Counted from the first letter of the stretch, positions 10,800-23,177 are shown. The stretch is 64,000 nt of DNA from Morella rubra (GCA_003952965.2 CM025851.1:12287048-12351047), one strand, 5' to 3'. Notes: generated by a model from the letters alone, not told the origin. Numbers and translations: made by a program.

Positions 10800-12157
10800 C
10801 ACAAGCGAAAGCAGCAGAGGGGCGGAGAGGGACAGCCGGCGAGCCGCCCCCCTTCGCCTCAAAAATCAATTCAAATTTTTTTTTGTATGGGTTAAGTCCA
10901 GGCCCCCAACCTCCCAGACCCAGGCGCCCAGCCCATTTCCACGTGAGCCTATTTTTGATCTTGGCCGACACTCTAACGAGACATCTTCCACCATACTCTG
11001 TTGTCTAATGGGCCGCTTCTATTCCTTTTCCTTTTTGTCCTGTCCGTCTGCGTAATCACCTGTGGACGTTACTAATTCTGTTATTAGCGGCACGGTCTTT
11101 TTTGTTTGTTTTTACTCTGATCAGCTGCGTGACCTAGAATTTCAAAGCAGCCAAATACTTTATTTTCCTAGGAAACAATTGAGAATATATAAATGCTCTC
11201 TCAATGAAGTCAAAAACTTAATTTGTCCATATGAAACACGTACTTCGTTTTCATTTTTTTTTTCCCAGCTTCTAATAGAGGAGAGATCTGATGGGAATTG
11301 TGATTTAGACTAATAGAAGACGTATGAGAGAGTTAGATGGTTGTAAAATTGGGTGAAAATAGTAGGGTTTTTGCAGAAGGGTATATAGAAATAAGGCAAA
11401 ACTGATGTCATGTACAAATTCAATACTTGGCCAAGATTTTTTCAAAAAGCAATATGAGAAAATAATGAGGGATTTTAGAGAGTTATGGTTCAAAAATAAT
11501 GAGTAGTTGGAATATAGTGTATCAAAAGATGCGGCGTATTGCTTGTGGTGTTATCTATTTAGGCGAACTAGAGAAGGAAAATTCGGGGGATATGTGTTTA
11601 CATCTCCAAGATTTAGTAATTGGAAAAAGGTAATAGAGATTTTTGGTGAACATATTAGTGTATGTAATAGTGCTCACAATGATGCTAGAAGACAATGTGA
11701 AGCACTTATAAATCAATGACAAAGTGTATCATGCATATTATCCGCACATGGGTTCAATGTAAAGAATGATTATCGCATTGATTTGACAGCGGTTTTATAT
11801 TGCATTTGTTATATTTTGAGGCAATGATTAGCTTTTCATGATCATAATGAGTCTGAGAATTCAACGAGGAAAGACAATTTTCTTGAGCTCTTAGAATGGT
11901 ACAACTTACGTAAGAAAAAAAGTTCATAACACAACTCATTTTAATGCTCCTGGAAAAAAAACTAAATGACTTATCCTAAAACTCAGAAAGAATTGGTCAG
12001 TGCTGCTGCAGCGAAGACCGCTTTTAATGTTTCTAGTCCTTAATTTTTGATATTTTAACTTTAAGACATTTTTTCACATTTTGTAATAAAAAAAATTTTA
12101 TCTTTCTTTTTTTTAAGAATTTGCCCTACTTCAAATACATTTCTGATTCCGCCACTA
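10800..12157 (+). mobile_element. Degenerate hAT element (copy A)
   Basis: The right end GATTCCGCCACTA matches the complement of the terminal repeat of the large hAT at 15657. The left end is decayed but is followed by the GGGGCGG-rich subterminal DNA seen in the other hAT copies. The flanking octamers CTCTCAGA (10792-10799) and CGCTCAGA (12158-12165) agree at 7 of 8 bases, consistent with an old 8-bp hAT TSD. Inside is a remnant of a TTF-type transposase. Confidence 0.65.
11420..12027 (+). pseudogene. hAT transposase remnant, TTF zinc-finger and start of DUF4371 (copy A)
   Basis: The decayed plus-strand coding is collinear with the first half of the transposase on the minus strand at 15.9-18.3 kb. 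It has a segment like DFFKKQYEKIMRDFRELWF, then LEYSVSKDAAYCLWCYLFRR (the TTF finger with CxxC), SNWKK, HNDARRQCE, and finally a trace of the NAPGKNQ segment that opens the DUF4371 region. In-frame stops and frameshifts separate these pieces, and the catalytic core and C-terminal dimerisation domain are missing. It cannot make a transposase. It belongs to the same family as the larger hAT but is oriented the other way. Confidence 0.8.
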
Positions 12158-12165
12158 CGCTCAGA

Positions 12166-15165
12166 TTGGCTGATAGACTTGGAGAGGAACGTAGGATGAC
12201 TGATGAAGAGCGCATAATCCATTGTGTACGTCAGAGCGATTTCCCCGTACATGGCTAATCAAGGAATCCAAATTGACAATTGACTGCTAATTAAATGAAC
12301 TCTCTCTCGAACCCTTGGCTCAAATCCCTTGAGTCCATCAATTTGACCTCCCCCAACTTCTCATACAGCTTAGCATATGAAAAGTTGGGCCTGATGAAAA
12401 TCCATTAGGCCCAGGCCTGGTGAGTTTCACATTCACAGTTCTGTTCTCACTCGTTTTTCCTTCATTCTTTATCATTTTTGTCTTCCTAAGTTATTGATCT
12501 CTGTTCAACATGACACTAGAGAATGAATATTTACACATGGAATCAGAAACTAGGTTTATTCTGACGAGTGCAACTAATATGCTTTTTTTGTTGTTGTTGC
12601 ATTTCAATTAAATTATTAATCATTTGCCAAAATCACCATTTAGTACATCTAGACCCTGAAATTATGGGGGAAATAAGAAGAAAGAAAAAAACCAAATGCT
12701 TCATGAACCACATATAAAGAAGGACCAAACCTGTACCCTACGAGGGTACCTACCTTTCTTCTAGGAGACAATAAAGATGTCTCCTTCCAGCATAATAAAG
12801 ACCCAATCGAAGCGACAGACAGTGACAACTATATTTATAAGACTCTCTATGAACCTTTCTCAAGGTTTTATGTTGAAATTCTTCTAAGCATTTTCGGTAT
12901 CCTGCAACCCTAAAAGAGCAAAGAAAAAAAAAACCAGCTTATGACATTCATGTCCAATGACGATATATTTTGTGGTCATGAGAATGTCTCAAACGAGATT
13001 CTCAACCTTAGTTTGAAAATGCCCAAATATTCGGAATTAAAGCTCACCTTCACAGCTAATGGCTAAATGCTAATGCCTAGGGACGGCAAAGAAACAGGGG
13101 AGAGCAATGTAACCAGTGGACCTCTTTTAATTCACTAAGCAGCTATCTAAATTTGATTGGGTCGGGGACGATGGCCAGAAGGGTCACAATTGGTAACCAG
13201 ATTGCTGGGGCCTGGGGGAAGGAAAAATACAAACAAACGGCCACAGCGGGCTTAATTCTCTCGCACGGGCCAGGATATGGATTATTATTGGAAAAACTCT
13301 CCGTCGTAATCCAATACTGACTTACCAACACGGCCCGACAAACTCAGATTTGAGGTTTATGTATCAAAAGTTGGGAACCGGGAGGGTCCAGCATCTTGGG
13401 ACCTTACAAATATTTCAACAGCCCGGACAAGTGGGCCACGAGTTCACAAGAAGAGCAGTTTGGTCCAAAGCATCTTGTGGATGAATTTCCATTAAATCAG
13501 ATCCCACAGAAACCTAACAACAGGAGGCTCCCCGCATTGAGTTGGAAGTCATTCTCATATGCACTGTCACTACATATGGGATCACATGTTTATCATCAGG
13601 AAAAATCCCTCTTTTAATGCCAAAAGTCCGGATTCCTTTCTTCCAAGCAAAAACTTGTGAGGGTACGTAATTATCGAAAGCCTTAGTCAACGTGGACATA
13701 TCACACACCCTTTTCACGATTGTGAATCTGTGAGTGTACGTTCAATCAAGACTGCAACCAAGTTGGACCGGGTTTGTTCGCCTTTACATCAAGAAACAAA
13801 CCAGGCTACTACTTTGGATTATATGAACTTGAATCCAAAGTGAAACCCATAAGAGAAAGTCCTTTTCTGTTGTCATAATCCACTATTATGTTAAACTGAG
13901 GCAAAGATAACAAGATTCAGCCTACAGTTGTTGCTAATCTCCTCGCAAGTGATCACAAGCAACAGATGTGATCATATGGCCCTTTGTACTTCCGACACAT
14001 GGGGTGTTTTTATAAACATGTGCATATGATGTGGGCATGCCCATCAGTGCAGGGGACCTCTCCACATCTCTTACAGAAAGTATACGATCCAGCCAATTAA
14101 GCACAGGGATGGACAAGTATATAAAGGTCATGCGCCATTTTTGACTTTTAGGACTCCAGTTTGTAATTGTGTCCCAAGAACATCGAATCATCCGCCATTG
14201 TCCTTACGGTGCATTGAATAATTTCACTACTTTTGCCACTGGGTCAATATTCCTACATTCACAATAGCTAGATAGCTAGCTGTAACTCCTGACACCCCGA
14301 TCAGCTATAGTAAAATATGTGCATTTGGGTCTTTGTAGGAGTACATTTTGTCTCCGAAGTGGAAAACAAAGTTACAAGAAAACATGGTCTCATTTCCCAA
14401 ACGTACTAAGCTAACTGTTCCAAAGGTTGCCGAAACCAATGCTGGGCGGCATTCAGTTAACCTAAATTACAACAATCATAGTGTCTTTCGGATAATTCAG
14501 GCCACGGGAAGTCGCTGGAAATTGGTGGGATATAGACATGCTTGAAACTTAAGTCTCTGATTCGACATTTCTTACGTAAGGAGAAAACCCTTGTCTGCGT
14601 GCTTCGTACATGGCCTACAACGAGATATTGATGGCCTTGAGCGAATAGTGAGGAGAGTGTGGTTTTTCTTTTTTTATAATATTTTTGGGCCTTTGGCGTT
14701 CATGAACCTCCTTAATTTGATTAACTTTATCAGTGAAACACGAATAAATATCTGCAGAAAAGTGTTTGTGGTGGAACCTAACTTTCCTTTCCATCCTCTA
14801 TTGATTACTTAAAAATAGTTAATTTGCGGCCCTTCTTTCAAAAGGTTAGTTGAATTTTTTTTATTTTACGGGGGATTCATTCCCCCTGACAACTGCCTTT
14901 TTTTCTCCAGAGTACTGCACAATCAGACAGCAGTGTGGGAAGATCTTGTTTTTCTGTTTTTTAATTTTCCTTCTATCTTTTTATATATATTGGAACTTGA
15001 ATTTCCTAATTTTCAATTATTTCCCATTCCAACATTTTCATAGTTGACAGGATCGATGTTGATCTGTTATCGGATTATAAATTTGGCAACTAGTTGTAAT
15101 ACGTAATCATCGATTCGATTTTCAGAAGGGTAAGCGGGAAGAGATTAGTAGTTAAGACAAATTAC
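12166..15165. other. Intergenic, no supported gene
   Basis: Three kilobases without recognisable coding or a bounded repeat. Local features are only a GGGTACC-containing palindrome near 12745 and short unsupported frames. Confidence 0.5.
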
Positions 15166-15404
15166 CTGGGACAGCTTCATCGCAATCTTATCCTTGCCTA
15201 CTAGATCAAAAGAAGTACTTGTCAGGAGTGGCCTACACAAGCTTGTGTGGAGGCCAAAATACAGGGATGATACAGATCAAGACGGTAAGCGTCCCTTCAA
15301 TCTGTTCTCTAGCTGGTCGAGCCCCAGCGTAAACTGATCAGCTCCACGAGGATACTGGCCAGCAGGAGTCTTGTCCCTTAGCATTGTGACCATAGAAACT
15401 CCAA
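15166..15404 (-). pseudogene. Possible decayed exon, family unknown (copy A)
   Basis: On the minus strand a single frame runs from an AG acceptor-like site (before 15404) to a CAG|GTAATT donor-like site (after 15166), broken once by TGA at 15279-15277. The translation before the stop includes TMLRDKTPAGQYPRGADQF and LDQLENRLKGRLPS. After it come RPLLTSTSFDLVGKDKIAM and KLSQ. The base composition is richer in GC than the surroundings. I do not recognise the protein. It may be a real exon remnant or chance. The second copy at 62177-62415 carries the same stop. Confidence 0.25.
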
Positions 15405-15648
15405 CTTATGATCTCACATCTATCAGATTTCTTGAAAGAAAATTTGTACGAGTAAGCCAACAGCAGTAAGAGAAACAAAAAAACAATTAACCATGGCTAG
15501 CTTGGGATCTCTAGATTCCTATAGTAGATGGAGCCCTAAAAATCTTCGCTATTTTTCTGAAATGAAATTACCACATAGATAAAATTACTTGTCGAAACCT
15601 GTAGTACTGATCTGACGAAGAAACTTTTAGTACTGTTTGGAGGCAATG

Positions 15649-15656
15649 GTAATGTA
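15649..15656 (+). repeat. hAT target-site duplication GTAATGTA (left)
   Basis: GTAATGTA directly precedes the hAT terminus CAGTGGCGGATCC and is repeated perfectly at 19679-19686 after the other terminus. Eight bases is the hallmark TSD length of hAT elements. Confidence 0.92.
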
Positions 15657-15898
15657 CAGTGGCGGATCCAGGATCAAAATTCATGGGGTCGAACTTTAAA
15701 CGCAAAATGATAAGAAATTTTTTTCCTTCGTAATGCAAAAAATTTTCTTAGAGTTACAATATCGAAAATTAAAAACTAAAAGCATTAAAAATAATATAAT
15801 ACACGTACCGTACTATGTACTACGACTGAGAGGTGACAATTGCATCCTACGTTTTTGCATCTTCTGAAAATGTTGCAAAATGCTTCGTTCTCAATATT

Positions 15899-18274
15899 TT
15901 AAAAAACTTCTTGCTCGATGTATACTACCATGCAATCATTCATCCAGTCATCTCTCATCCTATTACGCAAATCACTCTTGATGATATTCATCGCAGAAAA
16001 TACTCTTTCAACGGTTGCAGTTGCAACTGGTAAGACCAATGCCAACTCAATAAGTCGATAAACTAATGGAAATAAAGTATTCTTTTTGGTCTCAACCATC
16101 TTCATAGCAAGACCTCCAATATCTTGAAGCCCAGAAAAACAGCATTTCTTCTAACATCTCTAATATAGGTATTAAGTTGATTTTTAAGTATCAAATGATC
16201 ATCAACTGTGAAATCTTCCGGATAAAGCTCAGCAAGACGACGTAACTTAGCATGATCAAACGCTGAGAATGAATTTTTTGGATCAAGACATGCTATGCAA
16301 AGAAGTAACTCCGTACTTGCTTCTGTGAACCGATTATTCATCTCCTGAATGATCAAATCAATAACTTGGCAAAACACTTCCACACGAAAATGATGGAAAT
16401 AAGTAATACCTCCACGCCTCGAACGACTACGAGTTCGTATAATGTCTTCCATATTTGGCACACTAATAGAGTGATCCACACAAAATGTTTTGACTTCTTC
16501 CAAGAATCCATCCCATTCTATATCTCTCATTTCTTGCAACTGTTCCTTCACAACTTCAACCAAACCCATAGCATTAACAATATCTTTATCTTTTCGCTGT
16601 AAGGTTTGTGACAATTCATTTGTAATTCCCATTATATTCCTTAACAGATGCATAGTGAATACAAACTCAAAATTTTCCATCTTATCCATCAAACTCATAG
16701 CCGTGGATCTTTGTTCTGGGAGAGTACCATCATCTTTTATATGTTCAAGCACTTCCAATACTGATGACCACATAGTGAAGAGACGGATATTGTAAGGTGG
16801 TATGAACCCCAACAAGTGTCACCTACAATATTATAAGAATTATAAAACTATAAACAAATAAAAAAATAGTCTATTAATATTATAATGAAATATAATAATC
16901 ACCTGGTCGTGCGAGACTGGTTTCTTGATTTTTGCCCCTTCCACTAGAAATCTCTCATTTGTCCAACCGCTCCACTATCTTCTCATGACAACTTTGCCAA
17001 AGAGCATCTTTCCTTTTACATGACGCTCCGACCATATTCACAATCGAGAAGTATAATTAAAAAAATCACCAACTTGCAAGTTATTCTTTGCAATACCCAC
17101 AACAGCCAATTGAAGTTGGTGAGCAAAACAATGGATATAATAGCAGAAGGATTGTCCCTCAAAATGAGTGACTTCAACCCATTGAACTCGCCTCGCATGT
17201 TTGATGCCCCATCATACCCTTGACCTCTCAATCTGGATATTGACAACCCATGTCTTGCAAACAATTTGTCTATACTTTTTTTCAAAGATTTAGAGCAAGT
17301 ATCAGGAACATGTTCCACAACAAGAAACCATTCAATCACCTGTCCACGTATGTTCACAAATCTCAAAACCACTGCCATTTGCTCCTTCACTGAATTATCT
17401 CGAGACTCATCAACCATAAGAGAATAAAATCCATCTCCAATTTCTTTAATGATGGCAAGTGTGGTCTGAGCTGCACAAGCACTCGTCATTTCCTTCTGAA
17501 TATTTAGAGCATTCATTTGGTTGTTTCCAGGAGCATTAGTGTTAAGTGTTTTAGCAACCTTTTCATCAGTTGGCAAAACACGTTCAGAAGCTCAAGAAAA
17601 TTGTCTTTCCTTATTGAACTCTCAAACTCGTCATGACCACGAAAAGCTAATCCTTGCCCCAAAAGATAATAAACGGCATCTAAAACCATTGTTAAACGAA
17701 TGCGATAAGCATTCTCTTGATCGTGCCCGTGTGCGGATAACATGTGCGACACACTTTGTCGCTGATTTTCAAGTTTCACATTGTCTTCTAGCTTCATTGT
17801 GAGCACTATCATGTGCACCAACATGTTCACCAAAAACTTCCTTTGCCTTTTTCCAATTGCTAAATCCCGTAGATGTAAACTTATCTCCCCCAGACTTCCC
17901 TCCTCTAGGTCGCCTAAACAGATAACACCACAAGCAATATACTTCATCCTTTGATACACTATATTCCAACCAATTAAAATCTTTAAACCATACCTCCCTA
18001 AAACTCCTCATTTCTTGCCTATATTGCTTCTTGGGAAAATCATGGCCACAGGGTTGAAAAGGACCTTTGATCAAGTACTCCCTAAGAACTTGATCCTTAA
18101 TCCAACATCATATTCTTCAATAAGTTTACGTAACCCTGGGTCAGCAACAATATCATCCGGATTAAACATAATGCGAGGTCTTTTTAAACTACTATCCGTT
18201 TCAGAATTAGTAGCCACGTTAGGAGTATTAGACGACTCCACGCTGCGTGGCTTTCTTATCACAAATTTATCCAT
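15899..18274 (-). pseudogene. TTF-type hAT transposase, frameshifted (copy A)
   Basis: Reading on the minus strand, the N-terminus (MDKFVIRKPRSVESS) has a basic tail typical of ZMYM/TTF-class hAT proteins. Next come the TTF zinc finger (PFQPCGHDFPKKQYR, VYCLWCYLFRR), a DUF4371 region with SLMVDESRD and GQGYDGASNMRGEF, then a CFAHQLQLA-like segment in a shifted frame. An 80-bp intron (16902-16823) joins ARPGD to TCWGS, matching the conserved RPGDTRWGS block. The C-terminal hAT dimerisation domain is present (LVLPVATATVERVFSAMNI, 16105-15899). At least four frame changes (near 18080, 17770, 17560 and 17100, plus one near 16105) prevent a full product. The family excises and integrates DNA through an RNase-H-like core. 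Confidence 0.88.
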
Positions 18275-18374
18275 TATCTAAACAAAATAAAACAAAGTGA
18301 AGACAATCAATCAATTGGATCACAACTCAAAAATCCAAACTCCAATCTAATTAATTCAAATTCAAATCCAAATC

Positions 18375-18660
18375 CAAATTCCAATCTAATTACATTGCAT
18401 TTAATTGATATTACAATCAAATTAATTAAAAATGATACTATTAAAAAATCCTCAATTTCACAAAATGTCAAAATCCCTAATTCAAATCCAAATTACAATC
18501 TAATTACATTGCATTCAATTGATATTACAATCAAATTAATTAAAAATGATACTATTAAAAAAATCCCCAATGTCACAAAAGGTCAAAATCCCTAATTCAA
18601 ATCCAAATTTCAATTTAATTACATTGCATTCAATTGATATTATAATCAAATTATTCAAAA
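18375..18660 (-). repeat. 115-bp tandem repeat upstream of the hAT transposase
   Basis: About 2.5 copies of a ~115-bp unit begin at 18375, 18489 and 18604, each with TTACATTGCATT(T/C)AATTGATAT. They lie 5' of the transposase start within the element, where transposase-binding subterminal or promoter repeats are often found. Confidence 0.8.
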
Positions 18661-18724
18661 ATGAAAAACAATTTCACAAACCAATTCAAATAAACAGTTT
18701 CACAAATCACATATATCCAAATTC

Positions 18725-18860
18725 CAAACCAATTCAATCCCATCCTCCAACAATTTCACAAACCACAAATATCAAACCAATTCAATCTCATCCTCCAACA
18801 ATTTCACAACCCACAAATATCCAAACCAATTCAATCTCATCCTCCAACAATTTCACAAAT
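18725..18860 (-). repeat. ~48-bp tandem repeat in the hAT upstream region
   Basis: Three units of roughly 48 bp share CAATTCAATC(C/T)CATCCTCC then AACAATTTCACAAACCACAA. They follow directly on the 115-bp array. Confidence 0.75.
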
Positions 18861-19440
18861 CATAAAATTCAAACCCTAAAGCATTTTTAGCATACTAAAT
18901 AAATGAATTTTTCTACTTAATTGTAGATAGAGAATCTTGAATAGAGAGACGTACTAGGGGTCGGAGGGCCAGCAATTTTCAAGTGTAAAATCTTGAGGAT
19001 CCTGCAAAAATTGAAACCGTCAAAAATCAAAATAATGAGATTGAGAATTTGAGAGAGAGCTGAGAGTCAAGAGAGAGAGGCAGAGACCGAAAGTTTAGAG
19101 TTGAGAGAGAGAGAGGCAGAGCCGGCAGTCGCAGAGAGCAAAAGAGAGAGTGAGAGAGAGAGAGACCCACAATAGCTGCAATGGTGCGGCTGGATGCTGG
19201 TGCAGCTGTAGTGGTGTGGCGGTAGTCCGGTGGACAACGGGGCAATGGGCACGATGGTGCGGCGGTAGGCGAGAAAGAGAGAGGGAGGGAAAATTTGAAG
19301 AGAGAGAGAGAGAGAGCGCGAAAGCCTGAAGGAGAACCTGTTTTGTCAAAACAAGGTGAAACGCACCGTTTCACCCTGCTTTGATATATTATTATTTTTT
19401 TGTTTTTCGGTTTTACGTTTTGAATTTTTTTTTTTTTAAG

Positions 19441-19474
19441 GCAGAGGGTGAAACGACGCCGTTTCACCCTCTGC
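19441..19474. repeat. Perfect 15-bp-arm hairpin inside the hAT
   Basis: GCAGAGGGTGAAACG pairs exactly with CGTTTCACCCTCTGC across a 4-base loop. A shorter related palindrome (GGTGAAACG..CGTTTCACC) lies at 19357-19377. It may be a transposase-binding or structural site. The function is not shown. Confidence 0.85.
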
Positions 19475-19678
19475 GTATTAAAAAATAAAGGGCCTGGGCC
19501 TAACGGGCCCAGGCCCTGCAGGAAAAACCAGGTTGGCCTGGGCCTATGGGGATCGGGCTCCCATAGGCCTAGACCAACTTATGAAAAAAAAAAAAAAATT
19601 TACATGTAATTTTTTTTTTTTGACCGGTCCAATAGGGGGGGCGGCCGCCCAGGGCCACCTCCCCTGCATCTGCCACTA

Positions 19679-19686
19679 GTAATGTA
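19679..19686 (+). repeat. hAT target-site duplication GTAATGTA (right)
   Basis: Perfect match to 15649-15656, fixing the right edge of the element. Confidence 0.92.
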
Positions 19687-19725
19687 CGTATGTTTGTATA
19701 TGTGTCTATATGTATATATACGGTC

Positions 19726-20561
19726 CAATGGCGGATGCAATGAGGGGCGGCCAAGGCGGCTGGCTCCCTCAGTTCTATCAAATTAAAGATTTTTTTTTAC
19801 ATGTATTTGCTCCCAAGCAGGCCAGGCCCGCCCTCCCTTGGGCTTGACTAGCAGCTTCCTTCTTTTTTTTTTTTTAATTATCATTGTTTCACCCTTGGAT
19901 TCCCCTTAAGCCTTCCAAGAAGGAATTAGTTCTTTCGGGTTAAAGTTTCTTAAAAAAAAAAAAAAAAAAGCTCAATTTCTTTTTGCCTTTTCTTTAGGGT
20001 AATTTTTTTATTCTTGGGTTAGTAAATTCAGTCAAAAAAATCCTTTTGCGTCATAGGATCTCAAAAAAAAACCTTCCACACAAAGTATATGAATTCAACC
20101 TCAAGGGTTAGTCTAGTGATTAAAGCTCTAGCTTTGATAATTTATTTTTCTAGTATCATTGACCAAGTAATTGCTCGATTTATGTAAGACGAGGAAACGG
20201 TACATGCTCTAGATTTTTTTTTTGTTCAACCTCTCCCAAGCCAGTAGTTGATGTTGTAAGGTGGTTTTTGAAAATTTATTGGAGATTGGAGGTCAGTGCT
20301 TATGTTGTTGGAGATTGAAGGTCAACACTTATGTTGGTTTTTGACAAGTTGTTAAAATTTAAATTAATGAATTTGTGAATTGTATAATGTGATTTTCAAT
20401 ATTACTATACTTGTATTTCACTATTTTTAATGTTTTTACTCTTTAATTTTCGATATTTTAACTCTAAGATATTTTTTATATTACATAGTAAAAAAAAAAA
20501 AAAATTTGTTATTTCGCCTTAGGAGTTTGCCCCCTTAACTTGAGTCGTGGTTCTGCCATTG
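19726..20561. mobile_element. Non-autonomous hAT-like element
   Basis: The left end CAATGGCGGATGCAATGAGG and right end GGTTCTGCCATTG are complementary over the terminal CAATGGC(G/A)GA. The subterminal GGGGCGGCC-rich block resembles that of the 4-kb hAT just upstream. No coding is seen. TATATACG precedes and TATATACC follows, but with a 3-base offset on the left, so the TSD is imperfect or misplaced. A weak SINE-like motif lies inside near 20105. Confidence 0.55.
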
Positions 20562-21152
20562 TATATACCGTGATTAATATTGTTCAATGGGGTGTAGAAT
20601 TTGGCATAGGCAAATTGGATTAGATCACCGACCTGGTAGACTATGCTTAAGTTAGGTAATCAAAGATAAGTGTTTGATCATTATCTTTTTTGCACTCCCC
20701 GGCCTAATCCTCCCTCCTTTCAACGAATATAACTAGTACAGATATGCAGGAACTTAAGTTTATACGTGAATATGAGAATACAAGGCGGGTGGATAATTGA
20801 CTTCCAGATAGACAGGTGACAAGTCATTATTTTCCATGGCGAATATCATGACAAGCCATTTTGGTAATAGACTTGGAAGGAGTGGCCATAGAACAAATTT
20901 GAAGCCTTTGCACGATTGATTGGACGTTGATACTGGATGGTCCCCGATTCTTGACCAAAATAAGACATTTTGAGACGTTTGGTGCTTCTCCAACCACGCG
21001 ATTGGCGCCGCCCACTATATATTCTGATACTCATGGGGTTGTTTCAAGAGAAACATCTAGTAGAAGTAGAAATGTTGCGCTCGACTATTGTATTTTGGCA
21101 GGGATTCTAGGTTTCCTTAATCTATTAATTTTGTGCTTCCACCCACTATGAA

Positions 21153-21338
21153 GCGTTTGTTTGCTTAATTTTTTAGAAACCCAAAATTTCCACCACACTT
21201 AACACATTTCACAAACTCCAATAAACTTCACATTTTTACACATACATTTAACACTTTTCACAAATCCCAATAAATTTCAACATTCAAAAGATTTTTAAAA
21301 TTTTAAAAATATTTCCCAAAATTCCAGTAAACAAACGC
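21153..21338. mobile_element. Short MITE-like element
   Basis: GCGTTTGTTT at the left is exactly complementary to AAACAAACGC at the right, enclosing ~170 bp of A/T-rich DNA (CACAAA(T/C)CCAATAAA repeats). Size and ends fit a MITE. I could not establish a TSD. Confidence 0.45.
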
Positions 21339-23177
21339 CCCTTATAAATACAATCTGCACATTCTACTAAAACTTTTCGTTATTTTGAACTGGAAATGAT
21401 TGTTTAGCACTTGAAATGAAGTTTTATAATCATAATTTTTTTTGAAAGGTAATAATTTGTGAGGGTAAATTGTTATTTTAGAAGTAAAAAAAGAATTTGA
21501 TTAAAATTGACAAAAATATTTAAATAATACAAAATATATTTATCCCTGTATTAAAAAAAAAAAAAAAGTTTCTGATCTTAAAAAGCTGGTGGATGAGAGT
21601 TTGAGGTTTTGCCATACAATGTAATTATAATATTGAAGCATTAGTCGCTCATCTTTGGGGAATATCATTGGTTGAATCTTTTCTAATTCACTTCTTTACT
21701 TTTTAACCAAATCTCCCTTCCACGGATCCATGTGTACCCATTGCCCGAGCAAAAAATCCTCCTACACAAATTTCTCCCCGACAAAAGTTACCATTATTGA
21801 CTTCAAAGAATAAATCGTTTTGGGAACCAAGCCGTGGCCAAAGTCAAAAACAATGGGTGGGTATAACTTTAGTCCCCGGATTTGAGAGATAAAATTGCCC
21901 AAAATACGCATCCCCTCGACAAAACGAAGCATCAAAAGGAAACATCCATGGAACAAAAGGAAACATCCATGGAACGAAACCATGCACGTGCCCCTGCATG
22001 ATCCGGCCGGCCTCTCGGATCAAGTCAGAAAAAAAGCTAGAAATTAAGTTTGTGCAGGTCCACACCAGCTAGAAGTAGAAGACAGCAGAAGCAAAAATGC
22101 TTTAAAGTCAAAATATCATTTCCGTGTTAGAAAAAAAAAAAACAAAAAACAAAATATCATTTCCGAAAGAAGAAACTAGATAATGATTGAGAATCAGAAC
22201 TTAATTAATGCAGGGATTCGGGCTTTTACAATTGGCATGAGTACTCCTCCCCCATCTAAAACAGCACTACTTTGTTTTTTACCCTTTTCCTTTTGGTTTG
22301 ATAAAATCTCCTTAAACCTCGCATTAGTGCCTTCATGTCCCGTGATTAGATTCGTTAATGTTGGGTAACCAAAGCTTAATCCGGACACCAGATGCCCCAA
22401 TTCATGTACTTGTGGAAATTGTAGTCCCAGTGCAATGTATCATGATCTCGTTTTGACTTGTCATAAGCTCCACTTATTCCAAAGCAGCGCCCTCGTCGAG
22501 TCCTAATCCTCTCGTGTCTCATCATCCACGTACCATTAATGTCTAGTAACGTATAAATGGAAATTTCTTATTTCTTATCAGTTGTCACCCGTCATTTCAC
22601 TCCGACTCTTGGAATTAATGAATTCAATTCATTTTATAATCAACACGCGGAAAATAATCATGTTAAGGGGATCGAAATTTACGTCCAAAATTAATTTATA
22701 TCATACATGATATATGTAATCGTTTTAATTAAAACGAGCCTAAATCCATACAGGATAGATGCTACGTATGCACATGTTATATATGCATGCGAATTTTTTA
22801 GGCTCAAAACTTGTTTTTGAACTGAAGAATTAGGATCTTCACGCACCAAATAGTTAGTCAGTCCGAAAAGGAAGTTTCGTGAGATCTTAAACATTCCGAA
22901 AATTGAGCTTTTGTCTAAACTTCTGTGAAGTTACCCCTAAAAAAAATAAAAATAAATAAATAGACAGCAAGTATAATATAGGTAAATATACGCATATCAT
23001 ATAAAGTAGTGAGAGGTTTTTCCTTTTTATTTTTTTCTGTCCAAAATAAGTTGCAGTCGCTCAAGGTTAATTAGCTTGATACTAGCTGATCACCCTCATT
23101 AGCTCTGTCGTCAATTCTTTTTAATTAGTCATATAATTTCCACCAACGAAATATGACGAGCAGCAGACTTCGGGATG

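Larger units (their letters stand above)
1..16989 (+). repeat. Copy A of a 47,011-bp-offset direct duplication
   Basis: This block reappears in the same orientation at 47012-64000. Every landmark falls at the same +47011 offset: the LTR end, GRF gene, TAC1-like gene, MITE, CACTA-type element and hAT copies. By eye I found one substitution (C at 9381, T at 56392) before position 16016, and about nine differences after it. The left edge is the window edge, so the true left limit is unknown. It could be a real tandem duplication or an assembly duplication. Confidence 0.97.
15657..19678 (-). mobile_element. 4.0-kb hAT transposon with TTF-type transposase (copy A)
   Basis: The element is bounded by imperfect terminal inverted repeats (CAGTGGCGGATCC on the left, complement of GCATCTGCCACTA on the right) and by a perfect 8-bp TSD. 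It carries a transposase gene on the minus strand (18274 to 15899). The ~1.4 kb upstream of that gene holds tandem repeats, GA-rich DNA, a perfect hairpin and GGCCTGGGCC palindromes near 19490-19570. The coding part is broken, so this copy is dead unless moved by a relative. Confidence 0.93.

Noticed and set aside
19027-19467. 146-codon minus-strand frame rich in Ser/Leu/Pro
   Set aside because: It is produced by GA/CT-rich low-complexity DNA in the hAT upstream region.
20100-20275. GGGTTAGTCTAGTGATTAAAG, like a tRNA-derived SINE box A
   Set aside because: No convincing box B and no poly(A) or TSD were found. It is at most a decayed SINE within a hAT-like element.
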